A DNA stretch of 53,473 nt from an uncultured Collinsella sp. Its GTDB lineage: Bacteria; Actinomycetota; Coriobacteriia; Coriobacteriales; Coriobacteriaceae. This document shows, one piece after another, positions 1 to 9,663 of this stretch (its first letter is position 1; each line of letters starts with the position of its first letter). Location of the stretch: positions 1 to 53,473 of the forward strand of contig UQSK01000008.1 in NCBI GenBank assembly GCA_900543605.1, given 5' to 3'. The notes under the pieces are model-generated. The model saw only the letters and a program-made list of their open reading frames with translations, was not told the origin of the DNA and ran no database searches. The position numbers and the translations under genes are program-made.

Positions 1-1
1 C

Positions 2-751
2 GGCATGGGTCAGCCGCTTTCTGCCCCCGGCCGTCCCTCCGACGCACTCGACGCCTTTAACGCCGCTACTGCCGATGGCATCTACCAGCTCACCTCCGAG
101 CAGGCCGATGAGCTTGCCCGCGTGCACGATTCGCTTGCCGCGCTGTCTGCCCAGACGGCTATGTCCACGGCTCCGGCGCCCGCGATGGACGCTCCTGCCG
201 TCGATCCGCTCGATCCTACGGGCGCGACCGGTCAGTTTATGCCCGATCCCTCGGACACCGGCTTCTTTACGCTGTCCGAGTCCGAGATGGTCCAGCAGGA
301 CCGTCAGGATCGCAAACAGGCCAAGGTCCGTCGTCGCCATCGCCACACGGGTCTCAAAGTCTTCATTGTGCTGCTTCTGCTCATTTTGATCGCCGCGGGC
401 GGTCTGGGCTTTGCCTACACGCGCGGCTTTGGCTTCCCGTCTCAGGAGTCTGTCGTTACCGATCTGTTCCAGGCTGCCGGCGACGGTGACACCGCAAAGG
501 CCGAGTCTTGCCTGGCCTCGAGCCTGTCCGAGGATGCCAAGTCGATGATCATCTCCTCGATTCCGCAGGGTGCCACCGTGTCCGTCGAGGGCATGGATCA
601 GTCCATGACCGAGACGACCGCCAAGGTGAAGGCATCGCTGTCCAAGGCCGGCGAGCAGGAGTACACCGTCAAATTCGTGCGCTCCGATAACCATATCGGC
701 TGGGCCGTTTCCTCGCTCGATATGGATTTCTCGGCTGCTGACAACCAGTAG
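2..751 (+). CDS. Membrane-anchored protein of unknown function, 5' end cut by window edge
   Basis: The frame is open to the left edge with no stop before the first ATG at 5, and no ribosome binding site can be checked, so the start is probably missing. What remains is about 249 residues. Residues 1-105 are a cytoplasmic, Ala/Pro/Asp-rich low-complexity stretch. A very basic patch (KVRRRHRH) follows, then one transmembrane helix at about residues 117-138 and an extracytoplasmic domain of about 105 residues. The basic patch before the helix predicts that the N-terminus is inside. The outer part resembles the small DUF4878-like domains of Gram-positive membrane proteins, but I cannot assign a family. 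It ends just before a hairpin and the mreB cluster, with no sign that it belongs to that operon. Confidence 0.7.
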   Translation, partial: GMGQPLSAPGRPSDALDAFNAATADGIYQLTSEQADELARVHDSLAALSAQTAMSTAPAPAMDAPAVDPLDPTGATGQFMPDPSDTGFFTLSESEMVQQDRQDRKQAKVRRRHRHTGLKVFIVLLLLILIAAGGLGFAYTRGFGFPSQESVVTDLFQAAGDGDTAKAESCLASSLSEDAKSMIISSIPQGATVSVEGMDQSMTETTAKVKASLSKAGEQEYTVKFVRSDNHIGWAVSSLDMDFSAADNQ

Positions 752-773
752 TGACCTTATGGGATTTAGCTTT

Positions 774-815
774 GCCCGGCGCTTCACCGCAAGTGAGGTG
801 CCGGGCTTGCGCTAG
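774..815 (+). terminator. Hairpin after the first gene
   Basis: GCCCGGC at 774-780 pairs with GCCGGGC at 800-806. The pairing continues inward through seven more pairs, two of them G-U, around a five-base loop. No clear T-run follows, so this is a likely transcript end or stabilising hairpin rather than a textbook intrinsic terminator. Confidence 0.5.
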
Positions 816-866
816 TATCATGAACTAGTAGTTTTCCAGCAATCATCCAACACATCAGGAGTTGCG

Positions 867-1910
867 TTGTTTTCTTTGATGGATATGTTCTTCGGTAGCT
901 ATGCGGGCGATCTTGCCATCGACCTCGGCACCGCAAATACGCTTGTCTCCGTGCGCGGCAAGGGCATCGTCATCCGCGAGCCCTCTGTTGTCGCCATCGA
1001 CAAGAACGACGAGCGCATCCTGGCGGTCGGTATCGAGGCAAAGCGCATGCTCGGCCGTACGCCCGGCAACATCGTGGCCGTTCGTCCCCTGAAGGACGGC
1101 GTCATCGCCGACTTCGATGTTACCGAGGCCATGCTTCGCTACTTTATCGACAAGGCTTCCGAGAAGCGCTATCCGTGGACCCCGCGTCCGCGCGTTGTCG
1201 TCTGCGTTCCTTCCGGCGTCACGTCGGTCGAGAAGCGTGCCGTATTTGAGGCCACGATCCAGGCCGGCGCTCGCCAGGCCTACCTGATCGAGGAGCCCAT
1301 GGCTGCCGCTATCGGCGCCGACCTGCCCGTCGAGGAGCCCACCGGCTCCATGGTCATCGACATCGGTGGCGGTACCACCGAGGTTGCCGTTATCGCTATG
1401 GGCGGTATCGTCGTCTCGCAGTCCATCCGTATTGCCGGCGACGAGTTCGATCAGGCCATCCTCACGCACGTTCGTGATGCCTACAACCTGGCCATCGGCG
1501 AGCGTACGGCAGAGGACATCAAGATCAAGGTCGGCTCCGCCGTGCCGCTCAAGGACGAGCTCGATGTCGAGGTCAACGGCCGCGACGTGATCACTGGTCT
1601 GCCCAAGACCGTGCGCATCGAGAGCGAGGAGATTCGTCGCGCACTCAACAAGCCACTCGACGAGATGGCCAAGGCCGTCAAGGACGCACTCGACGCTACG
1701 CCTCCCGATCTTGCCTCGGACCTTATGTACTACGGCATTTTGCTGACTGGTGGCGGCGCGCTGCTGCGCGGTCTCGACGTGCGCCTGCGCGATGAGACCG
1801 GTGTTTCGGTCAACGTCAGTCCTACGGCGCTCGATAACGTCGTTAACGGCTGCGCCCGCGTGCTCGAGGCCAATGCGTTTGATGGCGGCTTCGTCCAGAC
1901 CAATGCTTAA
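867..1910 (+). CDS. mreB: Rod-shape actin homologue MreB
   Basis: MreB forms actin-like filaments under the membrane that guide the cell-wall elongation complex (MreC, MreD, PBP2, RodA). The 347-residue product has normal family length. It shows the actin-fold nucleotide motifs: the phosphate-1 loop DLGTANT near residue 19, and IDIGGGTTEV near residue 165. The start is a TTG at 867, five bases after AGGAG (857-861). In-frame ATGs at 879 and 885 are possible but sit too far from that site. It is the first gene of a five-gene elongation cluster with short gaps (21 bp to mreC), consistent with one operon. Confidence 0.96.
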   Translation: MFSLMDMFFGSYAGDLAIDLGTANTLVSVRGKGIVIREPSVVAIDKNDERILAVGIEAKRMLGRTPGNIVAVRPLKDGVIADFDVTEAMLRYFIDKASEKRYPWTPRPRVVVCVPSGVTSVEKRAVFEATIQAGARQAYLIEEPMAAAIGADLPVEEPTGSMVIDIGGGTTEVAVIAMGGIVVSQSIRIAGDEFDQAILTHVRDAYNLAIGERTAEDIKIKVGSAVPLKDELDVEVNGRDVITGLPKTVRIESEEIRRALNKPLDEMAKAVKDALDATPPDLASDLMYYGILLTGGGALLRGLDVRLRDETGVSVNVSPTALDNVVNGCARVLEANAFDGGFVQTNA

Positions 1911-1931
1911 TTTCCAAAAGGTGGATTCCAT

Positions 1932-2930
1932 TTGGCACGATCTTCGGGTTTCTCCACAAATCTGAATACCAAGCGACAATCAACGGGTATGCGCCCGTTG
2001 ATTGTTTTCAGCCTGATTTCGGTGTTGCTGCTCACGTTTTACATCCGCGAGGGCGAGGCGGGACCGATTCATGCCGTGCGTTCGGGCGTAACGACGATTA
2101 CCTCGCCGGTGCGCTTTGTGGGTTCGGCTGTGGCGGCTCCCTTCAATGCGATCGGCAACGTGTTCTCTAACCTTACGGCGTCGCAGGACACGCTCGACGA
2201 GCTCAAAAAACAAAACGAGGAACTGACCTCTAAGGTTGCTGAGCTCTCCGAGGCTCAAAAGACCGCTGAGCGTCTGGAGGGGCTGGTCGGCCTGCAGTCG
2301 ACCTACAACCTCAAATCGACCGCAGCTCGTATCGTTGGTGCCTCGGGCGATGCCTGGACCTCGACCGTCACGATTGATAAGGGTTCTGCCGACGGGCTTA
2401 CCATCAACATGCCTGTGACGAGTTCGGCCGGTGTTATCGGCCAGATCATCGAAGTCTCGGCCAAAACGTCCACCGTGCGCCTGATTGGCGACGAGAACTC
2501 CGGCGTATCCGCCATGGTGCAGGACACGCGCGCCCAGGGCATGCTGCAGGGTCAGGCTGACGGCACGCTGCGTCTTGAGTACGTGAGCGTCGACTCCGAT
2601 GTTAAGGTTGGCGACATCATCGTGACCTCGGGCATCGGTGGCGTGTTCCCCAAGGGTCTACCGCTCGGCACCGTCTCGTCGGTTGAGAAATCGGCAAACG
2701 ACGTGTACTACACCATTGTGGTGCGCGCTCAGACCACGGCCGAGAACAACGAGGAAGTGCTGGTCATCACCTCGCTGACCGACGAACAGTCGGCCTCGGA
2801 TGAGGACGTGAGCACGGCCAACAGCACGCCGCAGGGAACGTCGCGCGATGCTGCGACCAAGACGAAGGACGAGAGCTCGGATGACAGTTCCGACACGTCC
2901 GAGACGACCGATTCCGGCTCGAGCGAATAG
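1932..2930 (+). CDS. mreC: Rod-shape protein MreC
   Basis: MreC is a single-pass membrane protein that links MreB filaments to the periplasmic-side elongation machinery. Its 332 residues show a transmembrane helix near residues 17-38, a coiled coil (DELKKQNEELTSKVAEL region, about residues 77-105), and the two beta-barrel modules typical of MreC. A Ser/Thr/Asp-rich tail of about 50 residues follows, which looks disordered and is not needed for the fold. The start is TTG at 1932, after AAAAGGTGG at 1916-1924. It lies between mreB and mreD as in most rod-shaped bacteria. Confidence 0.94.
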   Translation: MARSSGFSTNLNTKRQSTGMRPLIVFSLISVLLLTFYIREGEAGPIHAVRSGVTTITSPVRFVGSAVAAPFNAIGNVFSNLTASQDTLDELKKQNEELTSKVAELSEAQKTAERLEGLVGLQSTYNLKSTAARIVGASGDAWTSTVTIDKGSADGLTINMPVTSSAGVIGQIIEVSAKTSTVRLIGDENSGVSAMVQDTRAQGMLQGQADGTLRLEYVSVDSDVKVGDIIVTSGIGGVFPKGLPLGTVSSVEKSANDVYYTIVVRAQTTAENNEEVLVITSLTDEQSASDEDVSTANSTPQGTSRDAATKTKDESSDDSSDTSETTDSGSSE

Positions 2931-2941
2931 GGGGCATGTCC

Positions 2942-3508
2942 ATGGATCTACACGAGCAGGGGATGAGCTCCCGCACGTTTGTAATCGCCGCCATCGTGTG
3001 CGTGCTGCTGCAGGCAGGCCTGGCACCGCAGATCTCCATTGCGGGCGGTCGCGTCAACTTCATGATTATCCTGGTGTGCCTAAGCGTGTTCTCGGGCGAC
3101 CCGACCCGTGCCGTCGTGTGCGGTTTTTGCAGCGGCTTGTTCTATGACCTGTCCGCTGCCGTGCCGGTGGGCGTTATGTCGCTCCTGCTGACCGTGGGTT
3201 CTTTTGCCCTGGTGCACAGCGCCGTCGGTCAGACGGGCGGTACCTCGAGTGCGCGCGGCGTCACTGTGGGCGCCTTCGCGCTCGTCATTAATGTGATCTA
3301 CAGCATCATCTTGCTGTTTATGGGTTTGGAGACGAGCTTTGTCGTGGCGATCTTCGGCCATGCGCTGCCGTCCTCGATCCTGACGGGTCTGGTTGCCATT
3401 CCGTTTTTGATGTCCGGCGTCGTGCCACAGTCCGGCTATGGATTCTCCGCACGTGGCGGACGCCAGACGGGTATGCGCTTTAAGCCCAAGACCCGCAAGC
3501 TCAAATAG
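2942..3508 (+). CDS. mreD: Rod-shape protein MreD
   Basis: MreD is a small multi-pass membrane protein that works with MreC in lateral wall synthesis. The product is 188 residues from ATG 2942. ATG 2936 is also in frame, but it is only one base from the GGGG at 2931-2934, so 2942 (seven bases away) fits better. Four to five hydrophobic segments span the protein, and the C-terminus is basic (FKPKTRKLK). The family is weakly conserved; the assignment rests on size, topology and position between mreC and the PBP2 gene. Confidence 0.88.
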   Translation: MDLHEQGMSSRTFVIAAIVCVLLQAGLAPQISIAGGRVNFMIILVCLSVFSGDPTRAVVCGFCSGLFYDLSAAVPVGVMSLLLTVGSFALVHSAVGQTGGTSSARGVTVGAFALVINVIYSIILLFMGLETSFVVAIFGHALPSSILTGLVAIPFLMSGVVPQSGYGFSARGGRQTGMRFKPKTRKLK

Positions 3509-3521
3509 GGGAGGCCCGTAG

Positions 3522-5591
3522 ATGTCTTCCCAGTTGACGGTTATTATCGCCGGTATCGTGCTGGTTGTGGCCATCGTGGTCGCGCTGGTCATCATGCGTC
3601 GTGGCGATTCCCGTTTTACCTACGATACGCAGCATGGAACGGCCCCGCGCGCCACCGAGGGCGAGGGCAATACCGCGGCGACCGCCTTTAAGGGCCGCTT
3701 TTCCATCCTCACCACGGGTGTGGGCGCGATGTTTGCGGCACTTGCCGTCAAGCTGTGGGGCATGCAGATGGTCTCGTCGGACTATTACGAGAAGCAGGCC
3801 AATAGTAATCAGACTCGCACCGTTACCACACCCGCTGTGCGCGGCCGCATCCTCGACCGCAATGGCGTGGCGCTTGTCCAGAACCGTCCCTCACTTGCTG
3901 TCGTGGCCTACCGCGATCTTGCCGAGGATGAGGTTCTGGTTCGCCATCTTGCCAACGTGCTTGGAATGCCTTACGTGGCGGTCCTTCGCAATATTCAGGA
4001 CAATACAGAGGGCGCTCAGAGCCTGCATACCATCGCGACGGACGTCCGTCGCTCCACGGTTGCCTATATTCAGGAACATGCCGGCGAGTTCCCGGGCGTC
4101 AAGATTGCCGAGCGTACCGAGCGCCAGTATCCATATGGCGAGACGGCATGCCATATCTTGGGCTATACCGGCACCATTACGTCCGAGCAGCTCGAGGCCC
4201 AGAATAAGAAAACCTCTGGCGATGATGATGCTTCTGCTGGCAAGATTACGTACCAGTCGGGCGATATCGTGGGCCAGGCGGGCGTTGAAAGCTACTACGA
4301 AAACCTGCTGCAGGGTATTCGTGGCGAGCAGACCGTCAAGGTCGATGCCTCGGGCAATGTGACCGGTCAGGCCGGCGCCGTGCCCGCGAAGGCCGGCTCT
4401 GACATTAAGCTCACGCTCGACCTTAAGATCCAACAGGCCTGCGAGACGGCGCTGGCGAGCGCTATCGAGCTTGCCAAGACCACTGGCTACAGCAATGCCG
4501 GCAACGGCGCTGTAGTGTGTCTCGATCCCAACAATGGCGAGATCCTGGGCATGGCGAGCCAGCCCAAGTTCGATCCGTCCGTCTTTATCGGCGGCGTCTC
4601 AAATGACGTGTGGACCGAGCTCAATGATGACAAGGGTTCGCACCCGCTGCTCAACCGCGCCATTAGCGGACAGTACATGTCGGCCTCGACCATTAAGCCG
4701 CTCTCGGCACTGGCCGGTCTTGAGTTTGGAACCTACACTTCAACGCAGACAACCAACTGCACGGGCTATTGGACGGGCCTGGGCAAGTCGTGGGGCAAGT
4801 ACTGTTGGCTGCATTCCGGCCACGGCACCATGACGCTGCAGTCGGGTATCGCCAACTCATGCGACCCCGTCTTCTACGACATGGGCAAGGCGTTCTTTTA
4901 TGACGAGCAACATCCCGAGGGCCTGCAGGAGGTCTTTCGTCGCTGGGGTCTAGGCAAGACCTGCGGTATCGATCTGCCGAGTGAGGGCGCGGGCCGTATT
5001 CCCGATGCCGAGTGGAAAGAGTCGTACTTCACCGACGCCTCTGCCGAGGACCGCAAGTGGAATGCCGGCGATATGACCAACATCGCCATCGGCCAGGGCG
5101 ACATCCTGGTGACGCCCCTGCAGATGGCGTGTGCCTATATGGGTCTTGCCAACGGCGGCAAACAGTACGTGCCTCACGTGTTTTTGTCTGCCGTGTCGCG
5201 CGATGGCGACGGCGATGCCTATAAGTACAACGGCAAGGGCAAGAAGAAGCGCCTGGAGGCCAAGATCAACAGCGATTCGGATTTGGCTCTTGTTCGCAAC
5301 GGTATGCACGACGTGATTTACACGGCATCGACGTCCCTGGCGGCGCACTTTGGCACCCTGACGCCGCAGGTATACGGCAAGTCGGGCACGGGCGAGAAAA
5401 GCGGCGAGGACGAATACGCGTGGTTCTGCGCCTATGCACCGGCCGATGACCCCAAGTATGTCATCGCTACTGTCCTGGAGCAGGGCGGCGGCGGCTCAGA
5501 TACCGCGATGCATGTCGTGCGCGACGTGCTCGGTGTGATTTATGACGAGCCCGATACCTCTTCGGCCTCGGGCGATTCTTCGGTTCGATAG
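3522..5591 (+). CDS. mrdA: Penicillin-binding protein 2, elongation transpeptidase
   Basis: This class B PBP cross-links peptidoglycan during elongation, paired with the RodA glycosyltransferase encoded just downstream. The active-site motifs are visible: S389-T-I-K392 (nucleophile serine S389), S446-C-D448, and K620-S-G-T623. The dimerisation domain with the RGRILDRNG motif lies near residue 107. The protein is 689 residues. It has two hydrophobic helices near the N-terminus (about residues 7-25 and 65-85), whereas the family normally has one, so there is an extra N-terminal segment of about 60 residues. GGGGAGG at 3508-3514, seven bases before ATG 3522, supports this start and hence the extra helix. 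Confidence 0.95.
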   Translation: MSSQLTVIIAGIVLVVAIVVALVIMRRGDSRFTYDTQHGTAPRATEGEGNTAATAFKGRFSILTTGVGAMFAALAVKLWGMQMVSSDYYEKQANSNQTRTVTTPAVRGRILDRNGVALVQNRPSLAVVAYRDLAEDEVLVRHLANVLGMPYVAVLRNIQDNTEGAQSLHTIATDVRRSTVAYIQEHAGEFPGVKIAERTERQYPYGETACHILGYTGTITSEQLEAQNKKTSGDDDASAGKITYQSGDIVGQAGVESYYENLLQGIRGEQTVKVDASGNVTGQAGAVPAKAGSDIKLTLDLKIQQACETALASAIELAKTTGYSNAGNGAVVCLDPNNGEILGMASQPKFDPSVFIGGVSNDVWTELNDDKGSHPLLNRAISGQYMSASTIKPLSALAGLEFGTYTSTQTTNCTGYWTGLGKSWGKYCWLHSGHGTMTLQSGIANSCDPVFYDMGKAFFYDEQHPEGLQEVFRRWGLGKTCGIDLPSEGAGRIPDAEWKESYFTDASAEDRKWNAGDMTNIAIGQGDILVTPLQMACAYMGLANGGKQYVPHVFLSAVSRDGDGDAYKYNGKGKKKRLEAKINSDSDLALVRNGMHDVIYTASTSLAAHFGTLTPQVYGKSGTGEKSGEDEYAWFCAYAPADDPKYVIATVLEQGGGGSDTAMHVVRDVLGVIYDEPDTSSASGDSSVR

Positions 5592-5600
5592 GAGGTTGCG

Positions 5601-6827
5601 ATGGATTTTTCTCCGGCGGATCTGTTCCGTTCAACCAAGACCGGCTCTCGCAGCAGCCTGGACCGCGTCAACAAGCAACTTTCGGCCTCGCGCGGCACGT
5701 TTCGCCAAAAGGTGCATATCGGTGTGCTCGTGGCTACAGTGGCGCTCGTCGCCTACGGTGCCATCATTATCTGGTCGGCTTCGCAGTTTAAGGCCGATGC
5801 CTCGTTCTCACGCCATCTGCTGGGAATTGGCATCGGAGCGGTGCTGGCGGTGCTGGTCTGGCGTACCGATCTGCGCGGTATTTCCAATTTCTCGACGGCG
5901 TTGCTCGTCATCGACTTGATCGTGATCCTCTCGCCCAAGATTCCGGGTCTGTCCTATACGGGCGGTCTGGGCATGACGGGCTGGATCAAGATTCCCGGTA
6001 TCGGCTTGACATTCCAGCCGGTTGAGCTTGCCAAGCTCATCACCATCTTCTTTATTGCTACGCTTGGCTCGCAGTATAACGGTCGCATCGATACCGTTCG
6101 CGACTACGTCAAGCTCTGCGGCATGCTGTCCATTCCGTTTTTGGCCGTCGTTGCCATGGGCGACCTGGGCTCGGGCCTGGTCGTGCTGGTTTCGGGCGCC
6201 ATCGTCATTTGTATGAGCGGTGCACGCCGCGAATGGGTGCTGTCGACCCTGGCCCTGCTCGTGGGCTTGGTGGCCCTCGTTCTGGCGCTCGATTCGGTCT
6301 TTGATTCGTTGCTCGGCCACGATGTGCTCATCAAGCAGTATCAGATGAACCGTCTGACGGTCTTTATCGACCCCGATAATGCCGATTCGGACGATGCCTA
6401 CAACCTGCAGCAGTCGCTTATCGCCGTTGGCTCGGGCGGCTTCTTTGGTAAGGGTTTGGGCCATGCGACGCAGTCGGCCGGCGGCTTTCTGCCTGAGTTC
6501 CACACCGACTTCGTCTTCGCCTTTTTGTCCGAGACCTTTGGTTTTTGCGGTTCCTTTTTTCTCTTGTGCCTCTACGTGCTGCTGATCTTTTCGACGATTC
6601 GCGTCGCCTTTAAGTGTGAGTCGCTGTTCCTGCGTCTGTCGTGCGTAGGTATCGTCGGCATGTGGGCATTCCAGACCTTCGAGAACATCGGCATGTGCAT
6701 CGGCATGATGCCGATTACCGGTATTCCGCTCCCATTTATTAGCTTCGGTTCGTCTTCGATGATGATCCAGCTGCTGACGGTGGGTATCGTACAATCCATA
6801 TGGCGGCATCGTTCGGGCGCCGCGTAA
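5601..6827 (+). CDS. rodA: Peptidoglycan glycosyltransferase RodA
   Basis: RodA is a SEDS-family membrane enzyme that polymerises lipid II into glycan strands for elongation, together with PBP2. The 408-residue product has about ten hydrophobic segments after a 40-residue cytoplasmic lead. The family motifs are present: FQPVELAKL near residue 139, and the C-terminal TGIPLPFISFGSSSM near residue 373. GGAGG at 5591-5595 overlaps the PBP2 stop codon and lies five bases before ATG 5601, so the two genes are probably translated together. Confidence 0.95.
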   Translation: MDFSPADLFRSTKTGSRSSLDRVNKQLSASRGTFRQKVHIGVLVATVALVAYGAIIIWSASQFKADASFSRHLLGIGIGAVLAVLVWRTDLRGISNFSTALLVIDLIVILSPKIPGLSYTGGLGMTGWIKIPGIGLTFQPVELAKLITIFFIATLGSQYNGRIDTVRDYVKLCGMLSIPFLAVVAMGDLGSGLVVLVSGAIVICMSGARREWVLSTLALLVGLVALVLALDSVFDSLLGHDVLIKQYQMNRLTVFIDPDNADSDDAYNLQQSLIAVGSGGFFGKGLGHATQSAGGFLPEFHTDFVFAFLSETFGFCGSFFLLCLYVLLIFSTIRVAFKCESLFLRLSCVGIVGMWAFQTFENIGMCIGMMPITGIPLPFISFGSSSMMIQLLTVGIVQSIWRHRSGAA

Positions 6828-6845
6828 CCGCTGGAGGGGTTTGCT

Positions 6846-7775
6846 ATGAAAATTCCCGTAGATAAGCTGACCCGCGCTTTTAAGATGGGCGCGTCCGTTA
6901 AGAAGGATTCCGATACGCCGGTGCGCGTCTCGGTCTATCTGGATTCGTCCGCCTCGCGCTTTCTGGCCGAGACGGTGCGAGACGCCTTTGTGCCACAGAC
7001 GACCTCGGGCATTGTGCGCGTCGAGCGTCTGGGGGAGGAGCGAATTGCTCCAAAGACCGATACCGATGTGGTGCTGGTGCTCTCGTGTGGTTCCGACCGC
7101 TTGGAGAGTGCCGTGCAGGAGCTCGTGATCGCCGGCGCGCCCGTGTGCGTGCTCGCCGAGTCTGCTGTGGAGGTGCCGTTTATCGAGGAGTCCACGCCCA
7201 TGCTCGGCGTGGTAGCGGCAACCGATAAGACGTATCTGCTCGAGACGCTTGCCCGCTGGATTCTCGATCGCACCGACAAGGAAACGGCTTTTGCGGCGAA
7301 CTTTGCCTTCATGCGCATCGCGGCCGCCAACCGCATCATCACCTCGTGCGCGCTCACCAATATGGCGACCGGTGCGCTGGTGTTTTTGCCGGGCGCCGAT
7401 TATCCCGTTATGGCCCTGGCGCAGGTGGGCATGCTCTTTGAGCTCGCTGCCGTCTTTGGACGCGGCATTAAGCCTGAGTGTGGCTACGAGGTCGCTGGCG
7501 TGCTTGCCGGCGGTCTTGTGATCCGCGCGGTCACCCGCGCGCTCGTCAAGCAGACGCCGCATATTGGGTTTGCCGTCAAGGCGCTCACTGCTGCCGCGGG
7601 CACCTATGGCATGGGCCGTGCGCTCGTTTCGCTCTACGAGCGCGATGTCGACTACAGTCGTGCCAACGAGGTGGTTACTGCCACGTTCTCCCGCGTTCGC
7701 GATCTGGTGACCACGGTCGCGGGCGCTACCCGTCCTATGGCGTCCTATCAGGACGCATCAGATCTCGCTGCTTAG
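6846..7775 (+). CDS. DUF697-like membrane protein of unknown function
   Basis: The 309-residue protein begins with about 160 soluble residues that alternate beta strands and helices, and which read like a small nucleotide-binding or GTPase-related fold without a P-loop. From about residue 165 it carries a hydrophobic, Ala/Gly-rich region including LPGADYPVMALAQVGML. That pattern resembles DUF697 (YcjF-like) proteins, which often accompany GTPases; this is a resemblance only. The gene starts 18 bp after rodA and ends 10 bp before the radical SAM gene, so it is probably co-transcribed with both neighbours. Confidence 0.6.
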   Translation: MKIPVDKLTRAFKMGASVKKDSDTPVRVSVYLDSSASRFLAETVRDAFVPQTTSGIVRVERLGEERIAPKTDTDVVLVLSCGSDRLESAVQELVIAGAPVCVLAESAVEVPFIEESTPMLGVVAATDKTYLLETLARWILDRTDKETAFAANFAFMRIAAANRIITSCALTNMATGALVFLPGADYPVMALAQVGMLFELAAVFGRGIKPECGYEVAGVLAGGLVIRAVTRALVKQTPHIGFAVKALTAAAGTYGMGRALVSLYERDVDYSRANEVVTATFSRVRDLVTTVAGATRPMASYQDASDLAA

Positions 7776-7785
7776 GGGTTTTCCG

Positions 7786-9663
7786 TTGCGCGTTGCATAC
7801 CAAGACTGTTTTCATCTAATTGAGCCGCTGCTCGCTAAGGTCGAGAAGCCGAGCCGCTATATCGATCACGAGTGGGGCACGCTTTCCAAGGCCGATGCCG
7901 ATTACCGTTGTTGTCTGATCTATCCGGACGTATACGAGGTCGGTCTGCCCAACCAGGGTATCGCCATCCTCTACAACATCCTTAACCAGGCCGAGGGCAT
8001 CTCTTGCGAGCGTGGCTATGTGCCGTGGCCCGATATGGGTGACGCCATGCGCGAGGCGGGTATTCCGCTGCTGTCGCTCGAAGGTGCTGCTCCCGTTGCT
8101 TCGTTTGATATCGTCGGTCTGCATGTGCCGCATGAGATTGCGGTGACGAACTTCCTCGAGGCACTTGACCTCGCCGGCATTCCGCTGTTAGCGGCCGACC
8201 GAGGCGAAGACGACCCCATTATCATCGCCGGTGGTCCCTCGGTATACAACCCCGAGCCGTACGCGGCTTTCTTCGATGCCATCCTCATCGGTGAGGGCGA
8301 GGAATCGCTGCTCGAGACCTGTCAGCTGCATCGCCGCCTGCGTGACGAAGGAGTCCCGCGCGCGCAGATTGTCGAGCAGCTTGCGTCCATTGCCGGCAAC
8401 TACGTGCCGTCGCTCTATGAGGTTCGTCACGACGAGCCCTGCTCGCCGCATGGCTACACCGTGCCGCGTGAAGGCAAGGATGCGCCGACCGTGGTCTACA
8501 AGCGCGTCGTCGAGGATTTCGGCGCCACGAATCCGCTGTCGCAGTCGTGCGTGCCCTATGCGCAGCTGGTCCACGACCGCCTGTCTATCGAGATCCTGCG
8601 CGGCTGCGCCCGCGGCTGTCGTTTTTGCCAGGCCGGCATGACGTATCGCCCGGTGCGTGAGCGCTCGGCAGACCAGATCGTCTCGTCGGTGATTCAGGGT
8701 CTGGAAAAGACCGGCTATGACGAGGTGTCGCTGACCTCGCTCTCCACGACCGACCACTCCTGCATTCGCGACGTGCTCGGCAGGCTCAACCGTCGCCTAG
8801 AGGATACGGGTATTCGCGTGTCTATTCCGTCGCAGCGCCTGGATTCGTTTGGCGTGGATATGGCCGAGTCGGTTGCTGGCGAAAAGAAGGGCGGCCTGAC
8901 GTTCGCGCCCGAGGCCGGCAGCCAGCGCATGCGCGACATCATTAACAAGAACGTGACCGAGGAGGACCTGGACCGTGCGGCCAAGGCGGCCTTCGAGGCC
9001 GGCTGGAACCGCATGAAGCTCTACTTTATGATGGGCCTTCCCGGCGAGCGCGACGAGGACATCGTGGCCATCGCCAATCTGGCCGATCACGTGCTGGAGC
9101 TCGGTCGTTCCGTGGTGCCCAAGGCTCGTCGCGGCTCGATCTCGGTGTCGATCTCGGTTTCTGTCTTTATCCCCAAGGCTGCCACGCCGTTCCAATGGTG
9201 CCCGCAGCTCGACTACGACGACGTCAAGCGTCGCCAGAAGCTGCTTATCACGAGCGTTCGCAACCGTGCCGTCCGCGTTCATTACCACGATGCCGAGACC
9301 TCGCTCATCGAGGCCGCGCTTTCCCGCGCCGGTCGTGACATGACGCCCGTCATCATCGATGCTTGGCGTTCGGGCTCTCGCTTTGACGCTTGGGTAGAGC
9401 ATTTCTCGCTCGATAACTGGAAGGAGGCTGCTGCCAAAAACGGCATTGACCTCAATGAGCTCGTGCACCTGCCCTACGAGTTGGATTGGCGCCTGCCGTG
9501 GGAGCACGTGAGCCCCGGCTGTACGCGCGGCTTCCTCGAGCGCGAGTACCGTCGCTCGCTCGAGGGCGTCACGACTCCCGACTGCACCCGCACGTCGTGC
9601 ACCGGCTGCGGGATCTGCCCCACGCTCCACGCCAAGAATGTATTGATGGGTGATCGCGCATGA
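7786..9663 (+). CDS. B12-binding-domain radical SAM protein (TIGR03960-like)
   Basis: The 625-residue protein has an N-terminal B12-binding-like Rossmann region, then a radical SAM core with the [4Fe-4S] motif C274-A-R-G-C278-R-F-C281. A second cysteine cluster near the C-terminus (CTRTSCTGCGIC) probably holds another iron-sulfur centre. Paired with the next gene it matches the widespread TIGR03960/TIGR03936 couple found near rplU-rpmA in Firmicutes and Actinobacteria, whose substrate is not established; a tRNA or ribosomal target has been suggested from the gene context. The start is TTG 7786 after AGGGG at 7774-7778. The stop overlaps the next start as ATGA. Confidence 0.88.
   Translation: MRVAYQDCFHLIEPLLAKVEKPSRYIDHEWGTLSKADADYRCCLIYPDVYEVGLPNQGIAILYNILNQAEGISCERGYVPWPDMGDAMREAGIPLLSLEGAAPVASFDIVGLHVPHEIAVTNFLEALDLAGIPLLAADRGEDDPIIIAGGPSVYNPEPYAAFFDAILIGEGEESLLETCQLHRRLRDEGVPRAQIVEQLASIAGNYVPSLYEVRHDEPCSPHGYTVPREGKDAPTVVYKRVVEDFGATNPLSQSCVPYAQLVHDRLSIEILRGCARGCRFCQAGMTYRPVRERSADQIVSSVIQGLEKTGYDEVSLTSLSTTDHSCIRDVLGRLNRRLEDTGIRVSIPSQRLDSFGVDMAESVAGEKKGGLTFAPEAGSQRMRDIINKNVTEEDLDRAAKAAFEAGWNRMKLYFMMGLPGERDEDIVAIANLADHVLELGRSVVPKARRGSISVSISVSVFIPKAATPFQWCPQLDYDDVKRRQKLLITSVRNRAVRVHYHDAETSLIEAALSRAGRDMTPVIIDAWRSGSRFDAWVEHFSLDNWKEAAAKNGIDLNELVHLPYELDWRLPWEHVSPGCTRGFLEREYRRSLEGVTTPDCTRTSCTGCGICPTLHAKNVLMGDRA

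Noticed and set aside
5808..7562. A 584-residue minus-strand frame opposite rodA and the DUF697-like gene
   Set aside because: It spans two well-supported plus-strand genes and has only low-complexity, His/Arg-rich sequence.
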